A DNA stretch of 30,403 bases, taken from NCBI GenBank assembly GCA_029555885.1, contig JAKPQT010000330.1:1-30403 (forward strand). The letters are read 5' to 3'. The notes beneath the pieces were generated by a model. It was not told the DNA's origin and made no database searches. It saw only the letters and a program-made list of their open reading frames with translations. Made by a program: the position numbers and the translations under genes. Position 1 is the first letter of the stretch; every line of letters begins with the position of its first letter. The stretch comes from Chloroflexota bacterium (GTDB lineage: Bacteria > Chloroflexota > Anaerolineae > CG2-30-64-16). Positions 25,452 to 30,403 of this stretch are shown piece after piece.

Positions 25452-28400
25452 ATGAAGGGTGATTTCAGCCGCGACAGTTTCGTCCCTCAGCATCACTATC
25501 GCGGCGTGCTTATGCAGCAGGGCCGCGTCCAGGTGGACGCCGACTGGAACGAGCAGCAGGCCATCCAGCAACACCTCGACGAGACGACGACGCGGGACGT
25601 GGTGGGCCTCTGCGGCGTGCCCGAAGATACGCTGGATGGCTTCAAGCTCTCCGCCAACGACAAGGGGCTGGATATCGGCATCGGGCGTATCTATGTGGAC
25701 GGTATCCTCTGCGAGAACGCGTGGCCGACCACCTATAGCACGCAGCCGCACCGGCTCGGCCCGCCCGCGCCCTCGGTCAAGACCGACCTGGACCAACTGA
25801 AGGCCCTGTCGCTGGTGGGCCTGGTGCCCAAGGCCGACCTGGATGCGCTCACCAAAGAACAGCTTGCCGGGCTGCCCGACCGCCTGGCGCTGGCCTACCT
25901 GGACGTCTGGGAGCGCACAATCACCGCGCTGGACGATGCCCACATCCGCGAGAAGGCGCTCAACGGGCCGGACACGGCCACGCGCAAGCAAGTCATCTGG
26001 CAGGTGCGGCTGCTGCCGTTCCCCCAGCCGAAAGGCAAGCTGGACCCCACCAAGCAGCAGGCCCTCGTCGACATGCTGCTCAAGATTGCCGCGTCCATCG
26101 GCCAGCCGCCGGCCAAAGGCGTGCCCACCGTCAAAGATCTCCTGGCTGAACTTGATGCGCCGCACGGCTGCCGGGGCGAATGGCCGGGCTGGCCGGAATT
26201 AGTCGCCGGCAGCACGGGCAGCATGATGGCGAAGGCTCAACCGCCCTCCGGCGACGAGAACAACCCCTGCCTGGTGCCCGCGGGGGGCGGCTTCCGGAGG
26301 CTGGAAAACCAGCTCTACCGGGTCGAAATCCACAACGGCGGCACGGTTGAGGACAAGAAGCCGATTGTCGTCACGTTCAAGTGGAGCCGGGAGAACGGCT
26401 CGGTTGCGGTGCGCTGGATCGGACAGAGCGGAGCACAGAACGAAATCCTGGAAATCGAAGGCCCTAACCCCGACATCGTGCTCGGCTTTGCACCGGGCCA
26501 ATGGGTGGAGCTGACCGACGACCGCCGGGAGCTGGAAGGACTGCCCGGCGTGCTCGTGCGGCTGGGCGCGCCCGATGGCGCGCGGCTGACCGTGGACACG
26601 ACCGCGCTGCCAGCCAACACGGAAGTGCCGAAGCTGACCGAGTTTCCCAACAACGCCAAGATCCGGCGGTGGGACACGAACCAGTTGGCCGATACAGCGA
26701 ACCCGGTGCGTGCCCTGAGCATCGACAAGCCCATCGAGCTGGAAGACGGCGTGCAGGTTCAGTTCAAGCCGGGCACGTACCGCACCGGCGATTACTGGCT
26801 CATCCCTGCGCGCACGACTGGCGGCCAAATCGAATGGCCGGGCCGCCAGGACGACGAAATCTACTGGCCGCCCTATCCCGCCGGCGTGGATGCCTCCTTC
26901 GAGCCGGCGGCAGGCATCGAGCATCACTACTGCCCGCTGGCCGTCATCGCCGCGGAGCATGCGGGCAAGCTCCATGTGATCGATGACTGCCGCAACATCT
27001 TCCCGCCCCTGACCGGCCTGATCGACATGTACTACGCGGGCGGCGATGGGCAGATTGCGCGGGCCGACCCGGCGGGCGTCGGGCTGTTCCTGCCGCTGGA
27101 CCTGCCCCTGCGGGTGCAGGTGCTTGGCTCAACCGACCCGGTCGAAGGCGCGGAGATTCGGTTTCGTGCGCTGGACGGTGGCGACCTGAAGGCCAAGCGC
27201 GCGGACCTTAGCACAACCCCGCCCGCGCAGGCCGCAGACATCATCCTGACCACCGGCCCGGATGGCGTGGCCGAGTGCTTCTGGAAGCTGTTCGACGGCG
27301 ACCCGACCCAGCGCGTGCGGGCCAGCCTGGTGAGCGTGCCCGGCGACAAGCGGCTCATCCCGCGGTCCATCGTGTTCAACGCCCAGTTGGGCAAGGCCTC
27401 GGAGATTGCCTACTACCCGAACGCGGGCTGCACCAACCTCGCGTCTGCGCACACCGTCGAGGACGCCCTGGACCGGCTGGCGACGCTGGCACACCTCGCT
27501 TATATCGGCGGCGCAGGGCAGGTCGGCCTGCTGCTGCCCAACCAAGGCGGCACACACATTGCGCTGGCGCGGCCCATCCAGGTGCAGGTCGTCAGCTCAT
27601 GCGGCCCGCTGGCCGGCGCGGAAGTCACCTTCACGGCTACGAAGGGCGGACAGTTAGCCGAGAAGCTCCCTTTCCCATCTCCAGCGCCTGAGACGCTGAC
27701 TGTGACGACCCAGGCAAATGGCATAGCCTCCTGCTTCTGGCGCATCAGCACGAGTGCCCAGGCTGGCACGCAGTTCGTCACTGCCAGGCTCACCGACGTT
27801 CCGCGCGGGTACTCCCCCACGGAACCGCAAGCTGTGGAGTTCAATGCCAGCCTGATTGTGGTCAGCGAGGGCAGCGGCGGGGGCTGCTGCGTGACCGTTG
27901 CGCCGGAGCAGATGAGTGAGGTTATCCAGAGTCTCGCAGGCGCAGGACAGCAAAACATCGAGGTTTGCCTGGAGGTCACGAAGAACGGCGGCATCGTCGG
28001 TCCGTTGGACCTGGACGGCAGCGACCTGCACTACAGCCTGACCGTGCGCGGCTGCGGCAAGGCGATCCCAGTCCGGTGGGAACGCTGGATACTCTCACGA
28101 CTGAACCTGTTCCACCTGCAGGATGTCTTCCTGGAGGGCACTGATCCGCCGACCTTCATCCTTAAGGACTGCCGGGAGGTAGTCATCGCAGGGTGCCGGC
28201 TGGACAATTCCCCGGGGAGACAGGAGCCCATCGTGCACATCGAGGGCGGCACGCTGGTGCAGGTACGCAAGAACGTCTTCCGGGCGCGCAGCAGCGACAA
28301 TCCGATCGGCCCCAGGGACATCCTGGAGGGGTTGACCGCGATCCCCTTAGGCGATGTGTTTCTCGGCAGGGCGGCTGAGAAACGGATACAGCGCAGCAAA

Positions 28401-29192
28401 GCTAGCGAGGCGTTGGCGGGCCTCGCGGTCACGCAGAGGCGGCGGTTCGTCGCCGATCTCAAGAGGCGGCTGGAGACGGAGCAGGCACGGCTGACCAAGA
28501 CAGAAATCGCGGCTTACAATGCCCTGGCGAACGTCATGAGCCCGCCCCAGGTGAGCCTCGGATCCGTCGACCGCAGCCTGGCTGCCATCGACGCGATCGC
28601 CGCGGCCGCAGCGAAGGGGTTCGGGCCTGCGCTCGCCCTCAATTGCCCGAGTGCGCAGGTCCACGTCATCGACAATCTGATTGCCGGCACGCTTTTCTTG
28701 TACAGCGGCCCTGCGGCGGTCTTCCTCAACATCGACTTTCACAAACTGCTGAGTACCCAACTGAAGCGCGGCAACTTGCTGCTGCTGCCAGAGGACGGCC
28801 ATCTGCACATCTGCGGGAATGATATCTCCCGGCTGGACGGCGCAGGCGAACACGCCGCACGACTTGCTGAGGCGGCAGGTAATGGCGGACAGATCGACAA
28901 CATCTTCTCGGCCATCTTCATCAGCGAAAACCGGCTGTACACCGACCCGCAGGATATCGTGACGCTCGCGCTCGCCGGGCATGTCGTCTTCAGCGGCAAC
29001 TCGTTCGACGCAGCAGCCGGCAACCAGGGCGGCTCCGTATTTGCCATCAGCGCCAGCTATACCGGCAACACGGCCCCGCCCGCACTGATTCAGGATCCTA
29101 CGCCAGGCGTGGACTTGATCGATGTTAGCGTCGGCAACGACCGGGGCACCAACGCAAGCGCGAATCCGGGCGTGCGGATTGTCAACATGTAG
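25452..29192 (+). CDS. DUF6519-type giant eCIS surface protein with tandem Ig-like domains and beta-helix
   Basis: 1246 residues from ATG 25452 with AGGAGGT 6 nt upstream. The N-terminus MKGDFSRDSFVPQHHYRGVL and MQQGRVQVDADWNEQQAIQQ is the signature of DUF6519 proteins, which occur in eCIS clusters. Residues ~1-520 are this domain. Two tandem Big-1/SpaA-like Ig domains follow at ~527-650 and ~683-805, both opening with a Y.GG.GQ motif and both containing a GVAECFW/GIASCFW strand. Residues ~830-945 are beta-helix-like (FILKDCREVVIAGCRLDNSP, LVQVRKNVFRARSSDNPIG). Residues ~949-1056 are helical with RRRFVADLKRRLETEQARL. The chain returns to beta-helix to the end (FISENRLYTDP, VVFSGNSFDAAAG). It is the last gene of the operon and the most likely target-recognition or fibre-like component, though this role is inferred. 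Confidence 0.85.
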   Translation: MKGDFSRDSFVPQHHYRGVLMQQGRVQVDADWNEQQAIQQHLDETTTRDVVGLCGVPEDTLDGFKLSANDKGLDIGIGRIYVDGILCENAWPTTYSTQPHRLGPPAPSVKTDLDQLKALSLVGLVPKADLDALTKEQLAGLPDRLALAYLDVWERTITALDDAHIREKALNGPDTATRKQVIWQVRLLPFPQPKGKLDPTKQQALVDMLLKIAASIGQPPAKGVPTVKDLLAELDAPHGCRGEWPGWPELVAGSTGSMMAKAQPPSGDENNPCLVPAGGGFRRLENQLYRVEIHNGGTVEDKKPIVVTFKWSRENGSVAVRWIGQSGAQNEILEIEGPNPDIVLGFAPGQWVELTDDRRELEGLPGVLVRLGAPDGARLTVDTTALPANTEVPKLTEFPNNAKIRRWDTNQLADTANPVRALSIDKPIELEDGVQVQFKPGTYRTGDYWLIPARTTGGQIEWPGRQDDEIYWPPYPAGVDASFEPAAGIEHHYCPLAVIAAEHAGKLHVIDDCRNIFPPLTGLIDMYYAGGDGQIARADPAGVGLFLPLDLPLRVQVLGSTDPVEGAEIRFRALDGGDLKAKRADLSTTPPAQAADIILTTGPDGVAECFWKLFDGDPTQRVRASLVSVPGDKRLIPRSIVFNAQLGKASEIAYYPNAGCTNLASAHTVEDALDRLATLAHLAYIGGAGQVGLLLPNQGGTHIALARPIQVQVVSSCGPLAGAEVTFTATKGGQLAEKLPFPSPAPETLTVTTQANGIASCFWRISTSAQAGTQFVTARLTDVPRGYSPTEPQAVEFNASLIVVSEGSGGGCCVTVAPEQMSEVIQSLAGAGQQNIEVCLEVTKNGGIVGPLDLDGSDLHYSLTVRGCGKAIPVRWERWILSRLNLFHLQDVFLEGTDPPTFILKDCREVVIAGCRLDNSPGRQEPIVHIEGGTLVQVRKNVFRARSSDNPIGPRDILEGLTAIPLGDVFLGRAAEKRIQRSKASEALAGLAVTQRRRFVADLKRRLETEQARLTKTEIAAYNALANVMSPPQVSLGSVDRSLAAIDAIAAAAAKGFGPALALNCPSAQVHVIDNLIAGTLFLYSGPAAVFLNIDFHKLLSTQLKRGNLLLLPEDGHLHICGNDISRLDGAGEHAARLAEAAGNGGQIDNIFSAIFISENRLYTDPQDIVTLALAGHVVFSGNSFDAAAGNQGGSVFAISASYTGNTAPPALIQDPTPGVDLIDVSVGNDRGTNASANPGVRIVNM

Positions 29193-29222
29193 CGAACGTG
29201 GTCTGTTTGCAGTAGGCGCTTC

Positions 29223-29250
29223 AGCACCCGATAACGGTGCTATTGTGGTT
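29223..29250 (+). terminator. Possible weak terminator after the eCIS operon
   Basis: AGCACC (29223-29228) pairs with GGTGCT (29236-29241) around a 7-nt loop, 30 bp after the stop of the DUF6519 gene, followed by the T-rich ATTGTGGTTTG. The stem is short and the T-tract interrupted, so this is a tentative terminator. The longer palindromes downstream may do the work. Confidence 0.35.
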
Positions 29251-29282
29251 TGACAATTTAGCTGGGTAGTGGCGCTGGGGTT

Positions 29283-29463
29283 GCCCTCACCCCGTGCGGC
29301 CGAAGGCCGCCCACCCCTCTCCCACACTGCGGTGTGGGAGAGGGGGTTTTCTAGAATGGGGTTTTTGGGCCGCAAAGCGGCCCAAAAACCCCATAAAGCA
29401 GGCCTTGCCGGCCCCCGCTGGCGGGGACGGGGAAGGCGAACAAAGCTCGCACGGGGTAGGGGC
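29283..29463. repeat. Nested palindromic intergenic element (~180 bp)
   Basis: The outer arms 29283-29298 and 29448-29463 are inverted copies matching at 14 of 16 bases (CCCCGTGCG / CGCACGGGG). Inside are four further hairpins. They are GCGGCC-GAA-GGCCGC (29296-29310), a perfect 14-bp stem with 4-nt loop (29314-29345), a perfect 18-bp stem with AAA loop (29356-29394), and CCCCGC-TG-GCGGGG (29413-29426). No coding potential is convincing. The arrangement resembles a REP/MITE-like intergenic repeat. I cannot see other full copies in this window. Confidence 0.8.
29314..29350 (+). terminator. Rho-independent-type terminator within the palindromic element
   Basis: A perfect 14-bp GC-rich stem (29314-29327 with 29332-29345, loop TGCG) is followed by G and TTTT (29347-29350). 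It lies 122 bp after the end of the eCIS operon on the same strand and is the best candidate for its transcription terminator. Confidence 0.6.
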
Positions 29464-29536
29464 CACAGTCTACCGAGTCATTTTGTCAAAGTGCAAAAAC
29501 GCCTACAACAACCCTGAGAACAATTGCAAATCACCG

Positions 29537-29583
29537 GTTCACCCCCTCTCCTGTTCACCCCGTCTCCTGTTCACCTTGTTCCC
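29537..29583 (+). repeat. 16-bp tandem repeat, three copies
   Basis: GTTCACCCCCTCTCCT (29537-29552), GTTCACCCCGTCTCCT (29553-29568) and the partial GTTCACCTTGTTCCC (29569-29583) are head-to-tail units that decay toward the last copy. They end 8 bp before the -35 box of the kinase gene, so they could be regulator sites or a slippage product. The rest of 29464-29536 is AT-richer with no gene seen. Confidence 0.8.
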
Positions 29584-29590
29584 GCCGCGG

Positions 29591-29619
29591 TTTACAGGAC
29601 GCGCCCCAGGCAGTACAAT
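29591..29619 (+). promoter_or_regulatory. Sigma70-type promoter of the histidine kinase gene, predicting a leaderless mRNA
   Basis: TTTACA (29591-29596) and TACAAT (29614-29619) are separated by exactly 17 bp, each one mismatch from consensus. The expected start of transcription, about 7 bp after the -10 box, coincides with the A of the ATG at 29626. No Shine-Dalgarno sequence lies in the 6 nt between. A leaderless transcript is therefore likely. Confidence 0.65.
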
Positions 29620-29625
29620 CACAGC

Positions 29626-30403
29626 ATGACAGACAACCCGATTATCCCCATCGGTTCCGCCCGGCAGACCGCCGAGTGGCTAGACGAAGTGCGCGCGAAG
29701 GCCAACCGCCTGACGCTCGGCTTTCTGTATGTTGCGGCGCTGGCTTTCGCCGGCTCGCCCGCGCTGTTCAGCCAGCCGACGCAATACCTGGGGCTGGCGC
29801 TGCTGACCTTCGCGATCATCGGCGCGGCCTGGCTGGCCGGGCGCCGGTCGGCCCAGGCCGCCGGTGCGGTCTTGGTCGCGGGCACGCTGGCGCTCATTAC
29901 CTTGACCGTCGGCTGGGCAGGGTTCACCCCGGCGCTGGTGCTTCTGATCCTGCCGGTCGGGCTGGCGGGCTTCAGCCTGGGCTTCGCCGCGCAGGCTGCC
30001 CTCGCCACCGCAGTCACGGGCACGCTCATCCTGCTGCCCCCTTCCTTCCCTGCGCCTACGGACCTGCGCGTCCTCAGCGCAACAGCCGTTTGGGTCGTCG
30101 TTGGCATGGTGTGGATGATGAGCGAGTCGTTGCTGCAAGCCGTGCATTGGGCCTGGGCGCACTACGAGCAGAGCGAGATGCTGTTGGCACAGTCACGCCA
30201 GCAGCAGGCTGAGCTGGCCGAGACGGTAGATGACCTGCGCGCGGCCAACATCCAGATGGCCCGGCTCAACCGCCTGGCCCAGTCGCTGCGCCAGGCCGCG
30301 GAGGATGAACGTCGCGCCAAGGAGCAGTTCGTCGCCAATGTCAGCCACGAGCTGCGCACGCCGCTCAACATGATTATCGGCTTCTGCGAGATGATCACCA
30401 ACG
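29626..30403 (+). CDS. Membrane sensor histidine kinase, N-terminal part (continues past window end)
   Basis: The frame is open from ATG 29626 to the last base (259 codons). After ~30 cytosolic residues, about six hydrophobic segments are visible at ~31-45, 54-70, 78-96, 102-118, 122-138 and 148-168. Together they form a compact membrane domain with very short loops and no large extracellular sensor. Residues ~180-235 are a charged, Gln/Leu-rich coiled coil (QQQAELAETVDDLRAANIQM). The phosphoacceptor H-box FVANVSHELRTPLNMIIGFC follows, with His241. The ATPase (HATPase_c) domain must lie beyond the window. It would phosphorylate a response regulator not seen here. No Shine-Dalgarno is present. 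Location just downstream of the eCIS operon makes a regulatory link possible but unproven. Confidence 0.9.
   Translation, partial: MTDNPIIPIGSARQTAEWLDEVRAKANRLTLGFLYVAALAFAGSPALFSQPTQYLGLALLTFAIIGAAWLAGRRSAQAAGAVLVAGTLALITLTVGWAGFTPALVLLILPVGLAGFSLGFAAQAALATAVTGTLILLPPSFPAPTDLRVLSATAVWVVVGMVWMMSESLLQAVHWAWAHYEQSEMLLAQSRQQQAELAETVDDLRAANIQMARLNRLAQSLRQAAEDERRAKEQFVANVSHELRTPLNMIIGFCEMITN

Noticed and set aside
29250..29255. TTGACA as a -35 box downstream of the eCIS operon
   Set aside because: The sequence 16-18 bp further on is GC-rich (GGCGCTGG) and has no -10 match.
29537..29583. CRISPR array
   Set aside because: The units are 16 bp, directly adjacent with no spacers, and only three are present.
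29269..29629. Short + strand frames (82 and 111 codons) in the intergenic region
   Set aside because: They run through the palindromic element and tandem repeats, start without good signals and encode repeat-derived sequence.

Overview
The window is GC-rich DNA in which every gene I can support lies on the + strand. It is dominated by one compact cluster (about 4458-29192) encoding an extracellular contractile injection system (eCIS): a phage-tail-like, syringe-shaped particle of the Afp/PVC/MAC class. The high GC, the eCIS gene set (DUF4255, DUF4157, DUF6519, split hub and spike), the multidomain glycosyltransferase, the 'GTAGGGGC'-type palindromic repeats and a histidine kinase with a multi-helix membrane domain suggest a Chloroflexota bacterium (Anaerolineae-like). 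No rRNA or marker gene is present, so this assignment is only moderately secure.

Layout. (1) 1-1422: the 3' end of an FAD-dependent oxidoreductase gene and a small DinB-like gene. (2) 1423-4369: an AT-rich promoter region and a large three-module glycosyltransferase (GT2-GT4-GT4). (3) 4372-4430: a perfect 24-bp inverted repeat. (4) 4458-29192: seventeen densely packed eCIS genes, many with ATGA or similar stop/start overlaps. In order they are: sheath, inner tube, a zinc-ribbon gp26-like protein, a disordered repeat protein with a conserved-looking tail, a DUF4255 tube-cap protein, an AAA+ ATPase, a 100-aa accessory protein, a DUF4157 putative cargo, a CIS-tube/hub protein, a LysM protein, a gp27-like hub, a gp5-like spike, a PAAR-like tip, gp25, two large baseplate-wedge (gpJ/gp6-like) proteins, a tail protein I-like protein with a beta-helix, and a very large DUF6519/Ig/beta-helix protein. 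(5) 29193-29625: a non-coding stretch with a nested palindromic element, a 16-bp tandem repeat and a promoter. (6) 29626 to the window end: a membrane histidine kinase gene, probably leaderless, truncated by the window edge.

How it works together. Known eCIS biology and the gene order imply a particle with a contractile sheath around an inner tube, capped by the DUF4255 protein and assembled with help from the AAA+ ATPase. It would sit on a baseplate made of gp25, two wedge proteins, the hub, LysM, spike and PAAR proteins, and be decorated by the two large C-terminal-cluster proteins, which are the best candidates for target binding. No phage capsid, terminase, integrase or lysis gene and no T6SS membrane-complex gene is seen, so this is neither a prophage nor a T6SS. 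Unusual points are the lack of a recognisable tape-measure gene, the splitting of both Afp7-like and Afp8-like proteins into two genes each, a 107-residue tandem duplication inside the DUF4255 protein, and a DUF4157 protein whose C-terminal half I do not recognise and which is the best cargo candidate.
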